Shown here piece by piece: positions 51,788 through 59,108 of a DNA stretch of 64,000 nt. The stretch comes from Candidatus Gastranaerophilales bacterium. GTDB lineage: Bacteria; Cyanobacteriota; Vampirovibrionia; Gastranaerophilales; Gastranaerophilaceae. Where the stretch lies: positions 1 to 64,000 of the forward strand of contig CALUVH010000008.1 of assembly GCA_944324175.1 (NCBI GenBank), written 5' to 3'. How positions within the stretch are numbered: the first letter of the stretch is position 1; the number at the start of each line of letters is the position of its first letter. A model generated the notes under the pieces. The model did no database searches. It was not told the DNA's origin and saw nothing but the letters and a program-made list of their open reading frames with translations. The position numbers and the translations under genes are program-made.

Positions 51788-52213
51788 TTATTGTTCATTT
51801 AAAGTATTCAGGTATTCTCTTAGGAGCAAAGCTCGACGTCTGATAATTTCAGTTTTCCAGCCTTCTCGAAAATTCAAATAAATGGTGCCCTGTTTATGTG
51901 AAATCACAGAGTCAATCAGCTCAAAATCTTTATTTTTGTAGTTTTCCCAAGCGGATTGAGATAACAGTAATTTTTCATAATCTTCTGGAGTAAAAAACTT
52001 TTTTAATTCATCTAAATTATTTTGAATGTCTTTTTTCCAAGACTTTTGAGCAATTTGACTGCACTTATTCATTTCGTATGTGTTAGCAGTTTTTGAAATA
52101 CATTCTCTTTCAGTCTTGTCAATGGGGTCCAAAACTTCGGCTAGGTTTGTCTGGTTATTCCCTGATACAGTCGCCTTAGCTGGTTCCCTCAAAATAAAAA
52201 TGCTTTGCACCAT
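51788..52213 (-). CDS. LprI/DUF1311-like secreted protein, start uncertain
   Basis: The family features are two Cys with ECISKTANTYEMNKCSQIAQ near residue 37, then a long helical part with YEKLLLSQSAWENYKNKDFELI. LprI-like proteins are periplasmic, some inhibiting lysozyme. The first ATG (52213) cuts into what looks like a signal peptide. In frame upstream, from about 52260, the codons read IKIVSIINFTVLFLIMVQS with ATA where a Met would be expected, and a stop lies at about 52276-52278. Either a non-standard start is used or the start codon has been lost. Confidence 0.65.
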   Translation of the reverse strand: MVQSIFILREPAKATVSGNNQTNLAEVLDPIDKTERECISKTANTYEMNKCSQIAQKSWKKDIQNNLDELKKFFTPEDYEKLLLSQSAWENYKNKDFELIDSVISHKQGTIYLNFREGWKTEIIRRRALLLREYLNTLNEQ

Positions 52214-52388
52214 TATTAAAAATAAAACTGTAAAATTAATAATAGATACTATTTTTATGAAAAGCGAGTTGAAATATTAAAAAAATCTTAAAAAGTAGCA
52301 ACAAATCGTAAATGTCGTAAATAATGGGAGAGTGAGCCTGTTAAGCTAAAATCCAAAGATGATTTTTTTAAGCGTTTGCAGGGAGTAG

Positions 52389-52440
52389 CTCAAAAGATTT
52401 TTTGCATAGTGAAGCACTACAGCTTTGCTGTGCTTTTGAG
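52389..52440. other. Imperfect inverted repeats before PP-loop gene
   Basis: CTCAAAAG at 52389-52396 pairs with CTTTTGAG at 52433-52440. Inside, AAGCAC-AGC pairs with GCT-GTGCTT around TTT. The two pairings compete for 52433-52435, so alternative RNA folds are possible. It lies about 50 bases before the PP-loop gene. A function is not shown. Confidence 0.3.
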
Positions 52441-52491
52441 TTGCGGAAAAATGGCGGAGTTGTGAAATGGTTTGTTAAATAAGGAGAGAAA

Positions 52492-53289
52492 ATGAAAAAA
52501 GAATATCATATATTGAGCTTGAGTGGTGGAAAAGATTCCACCGCGTTAGCGTTTTTTATGCGCGAAAATATGCCTGAAATATTCGAAAAATTAGAACTCG
52601 TGTTTTGCGATACAGAATGCGAATTACCGGAGCTGTATGATTATCTAAATAAGATTGAAATATTTTTGGATAAAAAAATCATTCGAATAAAACCACCTGT
52701 GAGTTTTGATCAAATTCACTCCTGCTATGGGTTCTTACCACACCCAGCCAATCGTTGGTGCACAGTTGAGTTAAAAACAAAACCATTTCAAAAATATTTA
52801 AAAGAAAATTATTCTAATGGAATTGTAAACTTATATATTGGTATCAGAGCTGATGAATCAAGCAGGGTAGATACTGCGACCAGCAAAATAAAATATATCC
52901 ATGAAAAATTCCCATTTGTAGAAAATGCAATCAATAAAAAAGAAGTTATTCAAATTCTAAATGATTCAGGAATAGGCTTAGCAGGTTTTTATAGCTGGAA
53001 AAGGCGTTCCGGTTGTTATTTTTGTTTTTTTCAAAACAAAATGGATTGGATTTCTTTGTATGAGCATTATCCAAAACTTTTTGAAAAAGCTGTTTCTATG
53101 GAAAAGTATAGTGAAAAAATTAAACAAAACGGCTACTTTGGTTGGAATTATAAAATGCCAATCTCTAAAATGATTGTACCTGAGACGTTAAATCAAATTA
53201 AAGAAAAATACAAAAAAATAAATAAAAATAACCAAGAAAAAATTAAACAAGAAACTAAATTATTACTTGTTAATTCAGAACTATTCTAG
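52492..53289 (+). CDS. PAPS reductase/PP-loop ATP pyrophosphatase-like protein
   Basis: The N-terminal PP-loop LSLSGGKDSTALAFF (residues 8-22) binds ATP. LVFCDTECELPELYDYL and HPANRWCTVELKTKPF follow, and a Cys pair lies in RRSGCYFCFFQNKMDW near residue 173. This matches the phosphoadenosine phosphosulphate reductase-like group common in phages and in DNA/RNA sulphur or nucleotide modification genes; the substrate is unknown. No sulphate assimilation genes are nearby. GGAGAGA precedes the ATG. It overlaps the converging PLD gene by 9 bases. Confidence 0.82.
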   Translation: MKKEYHILSLSGGKDSTALAFFMRENMPEIFEKLELVFCDTECELPELYDYLNKIEIFLDKKIIRIKPPVSFDQIHSCYGFLPHPANRWCTVELKTKPFQKYLKENYSNGIVNLYIGIRADESSRVDTATSKIKYIHEKFPFVENAINKKEVIQILNDSGIGLAGFYSWKRRSGCYFCFFQNKMDWISLYEHYPKLFEKAVSMEKYSEKIKQNGYFGWNYKMPISKMIVPETLNQIKEKYKKINKNNQEKIKQETKLLLVNSELF

Positions 53290-54456
53290 CTTTTTAGTTG
53301 TGAAATTTGGAACTTCATATAAAAATTTATCAGAAATAGATTTCCATAATCGAAAAAATTCTTTTGTTTGTTTTTTCGCAATATCTTTGTTTTTGATTAT
53401 TAACATATTCTCATCATTTGCATATTCAGATGCACCAGTCCAATTTGTAGATGCAATTATTGTGTATTCTTCGTCAAAAACAGCACTTTTCTGATGCATT
53501 TTCCCATTCCAATTTTCAATCTTTACAGGGATACCTGCCTCTCGTAATTTAAAGATTTGTGCTTTTGGTTCTTTTATCAATGTTGCATCTAAAATTATTT
53601 TTATATCAACCCCTCTATTATGTGCATTAATTAATGCATCAGTAATCCAATAATTTGTAAGATAAAACATTGAGATATAAATTCTTTTACGGGATTTATT
53701 AATTAGAGGCAGCACACCTTTTGAAATAGCTCTATCCATAGGAGAAAATAAAACAGAAATTTTTGTATCAGGCTTTATTTGAATATCAGTTTTATTCGGT
53801 ATCACATCTTTTAATACATGAAATTTGTTACCTTCAAACATTTGTGAAAATTCTTTTTCATATATTTGTGCAAGGTCTTGTGAATAGATAACAACAGAAT
53901 TATTAGCATTAAAAGTCATACAGCTATCCGTAATATTTGTAGAACCTGTCCAAATATATTTACCATCGACTATTACAAACTTGTTATGCATTAATGCAGA
54001 TTGAGATCTCGTAAATTTTTCATCAAATCGTCTTTGAGCTATTGGGACAAAAACATCTGTTTTAAAACCAAATTCTTTAATGATTTCCTCTGTATCAGGG
54101 TAAAGTGATGTTCCATAATCATCTACAACACCTCTTATAATTACTCCTCTAGCTTTAGCTCTTTTGAGAGCATTGATAATTTTGTCTTGTCCGGCAAAGC
54201 CATATGCTGCAATATCAATCGAAGATTCAGCGTTATTAATTAATGCTTCTAATGATTTGCTCACATCGTTTATTGATTTATTTACAGGATGTTTTTTATT
54301 TACTGGATTAACAAAATATAATTCAATTTTTTGCTTTTCTAATCTGTTTAGAAACACCTTTTCGTTATGTTTTTGAATTAGACTGACAAAGTCCGAAGCG
54401 TAAGAGATATTCACTGATATCGCAGTTATTAAAACTGATAAAATTATCCTTTTCAT
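53281..54456 (-). CDS. Secreted phospholipase D-like protein with two HKD motifs
   Basis: A signal peptide (MKRIILSVLITAISVNISYAS) is followed by two PLD repeats. Their catalytic motifs are HNKFVIVDGKYIWTGSTN near residue 170 and HQKSAVFDEEYTIIASTNWT near residue 330, both complete except that the second Asp shifts to VFDEE. Such proteins are phospholipases, cardiolipin synthases or nucleases (Nuc type). The two-repeat secreted form fits a periplasmic phosphodiesterase. The ATG follows TATTAT by six bases with no ribosome site. Confidence 0.88.
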   Translation of the reverse strand: MKRIILSVLITAISVNISYASDFVSLIQKHNEKVFLNRLEKQKIELYFVNPVNKKHPVNKSINDVSKSLEALINNAESSIDIAAYGFAGQDKIINALKRAKARGVIIRGVVDDYGTSLYPDTEEIIKEFGFKTDVFVPIAQRRFDEKFTRSQSALMHNKFVIVDGKYIWTGSTNITDSCMTFNANNSVVIYSQDLAQIYEKEFSQMFEGNKFHVLKDVIPNKTDIQIKPDTKISVLFSPMDRAISKGVLPLINKSRKRIYISMFYLTNYWITDALINAHNRGVDIKIILDATLIKEPKAQIFKLREAGIPVKIENWNGKMHQKSAVFDEEYTIIASTNWTGASEYANDENMLIIKNKDIAKKQTKEFFRLWKSISDKFLYEVPNFTTKKLE

Positions 54457-54493
54457 AAATTAATAATACTACTAACATAACTTTTTTAAAATA

Positions 54494-54567
54494 CGTGCCT
54501 GATGCGATTCGAACGCACGACCTTTTCCTTCGGAGGGAAACGCTCTATCCTGCTGAGCTACAAGCAC
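54494..54567 (-). tRNA. tRNA-Arg (anticodon CCG)
   Basis: The minus strand begins GTGCTTGTAGCTCAGCAGG; the anticodon stem TTTCC/GGAAA holds loop CTCCGAA. The T arm GTGCG-TTCGAAT-CGCAT and the 7-bp acceptor stem fold, with discriminator G. No CCA is encoded. Confidence 0.94.
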
Positions 54568-54581
54568 TTGTATTTTATTAA

Positions 54582-55934
54582 TTATTGTCCTGATAATACA
54601 ACTGTAAAATCTGTTTCTCCACAGTAGTAATTATTAGGATCATATACAAACTGAATACCGCTAAAACCCGGTACTTTTTTGTTTAACCAGTTATAATATT
54701 CGTTGGTAACTTTATTTGAATGCGCAATAAATTGTGAGTGAGATCTGTTCGATTCGCCTGTGCATTTCACTTCTATGCCTAAACTTTTAAATGCGCTAAC
54801 TAGCTGTCTTGCATCTTCTGCTCGATCGGCTGAGTGCATTACACTTGCTACAAAGTGAGTTGTTTCATCAAATGGTACTTTATCTCTGTAAATTACGCGG
54901 TTTACAACTTCTTGAGTTTTTTCGGGGTCCAAAATCCAGTAGCTAACGTATCCTTTTTGATTTGGTGCACCTGGAAGCATTGCTATCTCTATTTTGTTCA
55001 TATCAATATGCTTAGCAAGTGCTGCGTACTGCGACATTTCATATACAGACATATCTGTTTTAATATATTTTCTTGCTACAGAAATTATATCCGGTATTTT
55101 AGTGATTGTCGCAGGCGATTTCAAAGCTTCGATTAGCCCGCGCATAAACCATTGTTGTCTTTGTGTTCGTCCTATATCACCCAAAGCATCGTGACGAAAA
55201 CGAAGATAGCCTACCGCTTCTTTTCCGCTTAAGTGGTGGTTACCTTTGGATAAATTGATATGTAAATCTCCGGCATAATCATTGTAATGCATAGGCTTTT
55301 CAACGTAAATGTCGATACCGTCCATTGCGTCGATAATTTCTTTTACGGCATTGTCATGAACCATGATATATTTATCAATATGTACACCGAGAGTTTCCTC
55401 GATTGTTTCTTTGGTCATTTCTATTCCACCTATTGCATGGGCCGCATTTATTTTGTTTATTCCTGCATTATGAGGTAAATATACCTTACTATCTCTAGGT
55501 ATTGATAATGCATTTATTGATTTTGATTTAGGATCTATATTCACAAGTATTATGGTGTCTGTTCTTGTACCTTTCCAGACATCGGCCACGTTGTCGTTAT
55601 TAGAATCTACTCCCAAAAATAGGATGTTTTGCCTTTTGGGTCCGAATGGCCATGAGAAGTCTGCATGTTCTTTATTTTTGCTACTTTTGGAAAGTTTTAT
55701 AAATAGCTTTGTAATAGGAGAATTATCTCCAAAGTGTTTAGTGAGAAAATTTTCATTATCTGCTAATATAAAAATACTCAAAAGTACGCCTATAAAGATT
55801 ATAAACATAAGTATGACGGCTCTTACAAACGAGCGTTGTTCTTCTCTTGCTTGGCGTGCTTTTTCTATAGCGGCTTGCGCAGATGTCCTTTGTTGATTGA
55901 TTTCGTGTTCATTTATGTTGTGATTTGAATTCAT
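54582..55934 (-). CDS. LytR-CpsA-Psr (LCP) family protein with LytR_C domain
   Basis: A short cytoplasmic N-terminus with a single helix (FVRAVILMFIIFIGVLLSIFIL) precedes the LCP domain, with NILFLGVDSNNDNV near residue 103, RTDTIILVNIDPKSKSINALSIPRDSKV near residue 123 and YLRFRHDALGDIGRTQRQQWF near residue 245. The C-terminal 90 residues resemble LytR_C (VASVMHSADRAEDARQLVSAF). LCP enzymes attach polymers from undecaprenyl carriers to peptidoglycan. AAGGTGA precedes the ATG. Confidence 0.93.
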   Translation of the reverse strand: MNSNHNINEHEINQQRTSAQAAIEKARQAREEQRSFVRAVILMFIIFIGVLLSIFILADNENFLTKHFGDNSPITKLFIKLSKSSKNKEHADFSWPFGPKRQNILFLGVDSNNDNVADVWKGTRTDTIILVNIDPKSKSINALSIPRDSKVYLPHNAGINKINAAHAIGGIEMTKETIEETLGVHIDKYIMVHDNAVKEIIDAMDGIDIYVEKPMHYNDYAGDLHINLSKGNHHLSGKEAVGYLRFRHDALGDIGRTQRQQWFMRGLIEALKSPATITKIPDIISVARKYIKTDMSVYEMSQYAALAKHIDMNKIEIAMLPGAPNQKGYVSYWILDPEKTQEVVNRVIYRDKVPFDETTHFVASVMHSADRAEDARQLVSAFKSLGIEVKCTGESNRSHSQFIAHSNKVTNEYYNWLNKKVPGFSGIQFVYDPNNYYCGETDFTVVLSGQ

Positions 55935-56010
55935 TTTTTCACCTTGAGTTATTTACTTGAATAAAATTTTAAATTGAAATAATAGTGATTACATCAAATA
56001 AATTGATGAT

Positions 56011-57381
56011 TTAGAAAATTCTGTTAACCAAAAAAGTTGATACTAGGGTAAAGTATACCGCCAACCCTATAACATCAATAGTGGTAGCGATAACCGGACC
56101 TGAAGCTACAGCGGGATCTACATTAAGACTTTTGAGTGCAAAAGGTGTAAAGGTTCCGATAACTGTGGCCATTGTCATATTAACAGCCATAGCAACGCCG
56201 ACGACGATGCCAAGCTCAATATTATGTTGCCAACCCCAAGTTGCGAGTGTTACCAAAAGCCCAAATATACTCCCGATGGCAAGTCCGATAAACATTTCTC
56301 TAAACATATGGTGAAAAGCGGAGCTCAGAGTGACTTGTCCTGTAGAAAGCCCGCGTACCATAAGTGTTATGCTTTGAGTTCCGATGTTACCGCCTAGCCC
56401 TGCCAAAAGTGGCATAAATATTGCGATTATCGGTAACGCATTTAGTGTGTGATCAAAGTGATGAGCAACATTTACTGCAATAAATTCACCGAGCAGGGTT
56501 ATGAAAAGCCAAGGAGTTCTTGCTCTTATTGCTTGGAAGATGTTACCCGATAGAATTTCATCTTCATCTACGACCTCAGTTGAAATACCTGAAGATTGGT
56601 AGATTTCTTCCGTGGTTTCTTCTTCAAACAGGTCATGTACGTCATCCCAAGTAATCATCCCCTTTAATCTATTGTATAAATCAACGACAGGGAGGGCGTT
56701 ATACTGGTATTTCATAAACTCATCAGTAATATAATCGCTATAATCATCTACATGAAGTTTTACGATATCACTTATCATAATTTCTTCAACAGTTTTTGTA
56801 ATTGGGGAAGTAAGCAGTTTTCTGAGCGAAACAACTCCCAGTAAATGGTTTTGCTTATCAACAACATAGACGTAATATAATTCCATGTTATCTTTTTCCG
56901 CTTTTATTCGAATGTGGTTTAACACATCTTGGACTGTCATGTCAGAATTTACAGTAAGTACAGTAGGGTTCATAATACCGCCTGCTGTATCTTCGTTATA
57001 GGTTAGAAGTTCTCTGACTTCATCAGAGAATTTTTGCGGTAATTTATCAAGATATGTCTCACTTTCATCCTCTTCCATATCCCCAAGCACGTCAGCAGCA
57101 GCATCGTGTGGCAAGCGGGTGATAATCTTTGATGCCATTTCCTCGTCAATATCTCCGAGTAATTCCACTTGCATTTGAGGGTTAAGATACTCAATGAGAT
57201 CAGCGGCTTCTTCAATATCGAGAAGTTTAAAACACTTTAGCCGCTCTTCCGGTTTTAATTCCTGAAAAATGTCTGCCAAATCCGCAACATGATAGCTGGC
57301 GAGCTCTTCTTTTAACTGGCTTAGAGTCTCGTCATCCATTATTTCTCGTAAGCGTTCAACTATATTAGGAATGTTTATCAT
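56011..57381 (-). CDS. mgtE: Magnesium transporter MgtE
   Basis: The 456-residue protein has an N-terminal MgtE_N superhelix (LREIMDDETLSQLKEELASYHVADLADIF), two CBS domains (MNPTVLTVNSDMTVQDVLNHI near residue 137; EIMISDIVKLHVDDYSD near residue 200) and five helices with GGNIGTQSITLMVRG near residue 340 and VDPAVASGPVIATTIDVIGL near residue 428. It is a Mg2+-gated Mg2+ channel. The ATG lies six bases after TATAAT, so no M-box-type leader is possible. Confidence 0.96.
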   Translation of the reverse strand: MINIPNIVERLREIMDDETLSQLKEELASYHVADLADIFQELKPEERLKCFKLLDIEEAADLIEYLNPQMQVELLGDIDEEMASKIITRLPHDAAADVLGDMEEDESETYLDKLPQKFSDEVRELLTYNEDTAGGIMNPTVLTVNSDMTVQDVLNHIRIKAEKDNMELYYVYVVDKQNHLLGVVSLRKLLTSPITKTVEEIMISDIVKLHVDDYSDYITDEFMKYQYNALPVVDLYNRLKGMITWDDVHDLFEEETTEEIYQSSGISTEVVDEDEILSGNIFQAIRARTPWLFITLLGEFIAVNVAHHFDHTLNALPIIAIFMPLLAGLGGNIGTQSITLMVRGLSTGQVTLSSAFHHMFREMFIGLAIGSIFGLLVTLATWGWQHNIELGIVVGVAMAVNMTMATVIGTFTPFALKSLNVDPAVASGPVIATTIDVIGLAVYFTLVSTFLVNRIF

Positions 57382-57387
57382 AACTAA

Positions 57388-57393
57388 ATTATA
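57388..57393 (-). promoter_or_regulatory. -10 element for leaderless mgtE
   Basis: TATAAT on the minus strand ends six bases before the mgtE ATG at 57381. The divergent prepilin promoter lies about 25 bases away, and the palindromic TTGCAA at 57415-57420 lies between the two. Confidence 0.5.
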
Positions 57394-57414
57394 TTACAAA
57401 CACAAAAAATGGAC

Positions 57415-57442
57415 TTGCAAACTTCAAAAAATATGCTATACT
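57415..57442 (+). promoter_or_regulatory. Promoter of the prepilin leader transcript
   Basis: TTGCAA at 57415-57420, 16 bases, then TATACT at 57437-57442, extended by TG two bases before it. The transcript should start at about 57449, exactly on an ATG that opens an in-frame upstream extension of the prepilin ORF. Confidence 0.6.
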
Positions 57443-57448
57443 TTACCT

Positions 57449-57691
57449 ATGAAAATTACAGCTCGTGAAAAACAAAATAGTTTAAGGATGTTGACAGTAA
57501 TAGCTGGCTCAAAACCTTTGTACCACGTGGTTTCCACGGGGGGGGGGGTAACCTCTAGGGGCTTGATATATGGGCATTTGCGCCATATTGGAATAAACAC
57601 AAGTAGCAATACTTGTGTGCTTTGCTATGCAAAAAATTACAAAAATCATATTAGAGGAATAAAAAAGAAAGGAAACGAAGGAGGTAAGAAT
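57449..57691 (+). other. Structured 243-base leader with in-frame upstream ORF and G11 tract
   Basis: An ATG at 57449 at the predicted transcript start reads in frame for 81 codons into the prepilin start at 57692. The leader holds a run of eleven G at 57538-57548, the palindrome CCACGTGG, an ATATGG/CCATAT hairpin and a perfect 9-bp hairpin ACACAAGTA / TACTTGTGT at 57597-57618. The encoded 81 residues resemble no known domain, so it may be regulatory RNA rather than coding. Confidence 0.55.
57538..57548 (+). repeat. Homopolymeric G11 tract
   Basis: Eleven consecutive G in a genome of low GC content, located 89 bases after the predicted transcript start and 143 bases before the prepilin ATG. 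Such tracts change length by slippage and act as phase-variation switches in other bacteria. Confidence 0.8.
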
Positions 57692-58801
57692 ATGATTGCA
57701 AAATTAACGAAACACAAAACCGCATTTACACTGTCTGAGGGTGGTCGAAGACCACTTTTGAACTTGGGTCAATGTCGAACTGCATTTACTTTAGCTGAGG
57801 TGTTAATCACGCTGAGCGTAATCGGCATAGTCGCAGCGTTGACAATTCCAAGCATGATAGAAAACCACAATAATAAGGCTTGGTCAACCGCAAAAGACTT
57901 ATGGGACAAAAAACTAGTGGAAGCAACACGTCAAATGAATATCGACGGCGTAATGACAGGAGTAGCGAGCAGTACAGAAGATTACATGAACTATTTTAAG
58001 AAGTATGTAAAAGTAATCAAAACCTGTGAAAACGATAAATTAGAAAACTGCTACGCCCCAAAAATAGTTCAAACAGCAGGTGAGGATGTTGAAGTTAGCA
58101 TTTTGAAACGTTCAGGAAATTTAGGACACCAAGATTGGAATACTAACACTATGGGGTTCGTAATCGCAGACGGTACAACAGTAGTAATGGCATACAATCC
58201 GAATTGTAACAGCGTCGACCCATTCAGCGCAGAAGGTCAAAGCGGTCAGGTGGGTTGCATGAGTATGTTGATAGATGTAAACGGAAAGAAAGGTCCAAAT
58301 AGAGTAGGGGATGATATAGAACTAAAGAATGCAACAATATCAGATTGCGATATGCAATTTGGAGATAAATGCATGGCAGCAAGTGACATTTATCCAATAA
58401 CACCAATAAACACCTGCGACGGAAGTGCAGATTTAGAATACGATGATCGAGGAAGCACAAACAGGCTTTGTGCAACAAACTATTGGGCAGGGGCGAAGAA
58501 GGAATGCGCAACAAATGGAATGCGCTTACCATCTGGACAAGAACTGGCGGATGTAGCGACCTACATTTACAAACAGGAATCCAATCCGATAGGAGCAACA
58601 GAAGAACGCGGAGACATAACCCCAGACAGAACTCGAGCAGCAGAACTCAATTGGTCTATCAGCTGGAACTATTGGTCGAGTGAGCCTTCTATCATCACAA
58701 GTCGCGGTGGTTGTGAGCGACGCTTTATGTCTTTTGGTACTTACTGGGACAATGTTGGCTACTCGGATGAAGCTTATTACCGCGCTAGGTGTTTTAAATA
58801 A
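57692..58801 (+). CDS. Prepilin-like protein with duplicated leader motif and lectin-like tail
   Basis: A strong GGAGG lies before the ATG at 57692. The leader reads KTAFTLSEGGRRPLLNLGQC and then TAFTLAEVLITLSVIGIVAAL, so the prepilin site occurs twice, separated by a short insert that contains a hairpin. The following 85 residues match the gene at 24-1049 with about three changes. The lectin-like domain has NYWAGAKKEC, MRLPSGQELADVATYIYKQ and NYWSSEPS and ends YYRARCF. The tail between them differs almost completely from the paralogue and is 3 codons longer. A strong terminator follows. Confidence 0.88.
   Translation: MIAKLTKHKTAFTLSEGGRRPLLNLGQCRTAFTLAEVLITLSVIGIVAALTIPSMIENHNNKAWSTAKDLWDKKLVEATRQMNIDGVMTGVASSTEDYMNYFKKYVKVIKTCENDKLENCYAPKIVQTAGEDVEVSILKRSGNLGHQDWNTNTMGFVIADGTTVVMAYNPNCNSVDPFSAEGQSGQVGCMSMLIDVNGKKGPNRVGDDIELKNATISDCDMQFGDKCMAASDIYPITPINTCDGSADLEYDDRGSTNRLCATNYWAGAKKECATNGMRLPSGQELADVATYIYKQESNPIGATEERGDITPDRTRAAELNWSISWNYWSSEPSIITSRGGCERRFMSFGTYWDNVGYSDEAYYRARCFK
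58655..58795 (+). other. Candidate variable tail of prepilin
   Basis: From the Trp at 58652-58654 to the shared CGCGCTAGGTGTTTT, 25 of the 32 central codons end in a pyrimidine. The segment is nearly unrelated to the equivalent tail at 909-1037, while flanks on both sides are almost identical. The 3-codon length difference means the two do not come from a single unchanged template. Confidence 0.4.
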
Positions 58802-58850
58802 ACGCAACGATGCCCTTGTACAAATGCAAAAATGTGTTGAAATAACAACA

Positions 58851-58877
58851 AACGGGTGCCTATAATAGGCACCCGTT
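58851..58877 (+). terminator. Terminator after prepilin gene
   Basis: A perfect 12-bp stem AACGGGTGCCTA / TAGGCACCCGTT with a 3-base loop, followed by TTGTATT. It occupies the same relative place as the hairpin at 1098-1142 after the paralogous gene, but with a different sequence. Confidence 0.8.
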
Positions 58878-58879
58878 TT

Positions 58880-59108
58880 GTATTACCTAGTGAAGTGAAG
58901 TAGATCGGATTTACCAATCCGACTATAAAAAAACGATAATAAATGGATAAAGTAGGATTATGATGTCTATTAGAGCCTTACGGCTCAGATAAAAAACGGT
59001 AATGAACTCGATAAGTCTGATAAAGGTATTTTTTAGAGCCATTCGGCTCAGCTGTTTATGTAGGTTGGGGGTTCACACCAACAAAAATCTTCATTGAATG
59101 TTTTCTTT
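58880..59108. other. Intergenic region with short palindromes
   Basis: No gene is seen. Two similar palindromes, TAGAGCC-TTA-CGGCTCAG near 58971 and TAGAGCC-ATT-CGGCTCAG near 59034, lie about 60 bases apart. A third weak hairpin (GTTGG / CCAAC) lies near 59067. They may be remnants of dispersed intergenic repeats. Confidence 0.4.

Noticed and set aside
57371-57448. Extension of the prepilin ORF upstream to 57371
   Set aside because: This part lies upstream of the promoter and in the mgtE start region, so it is not transcribed with the gene.
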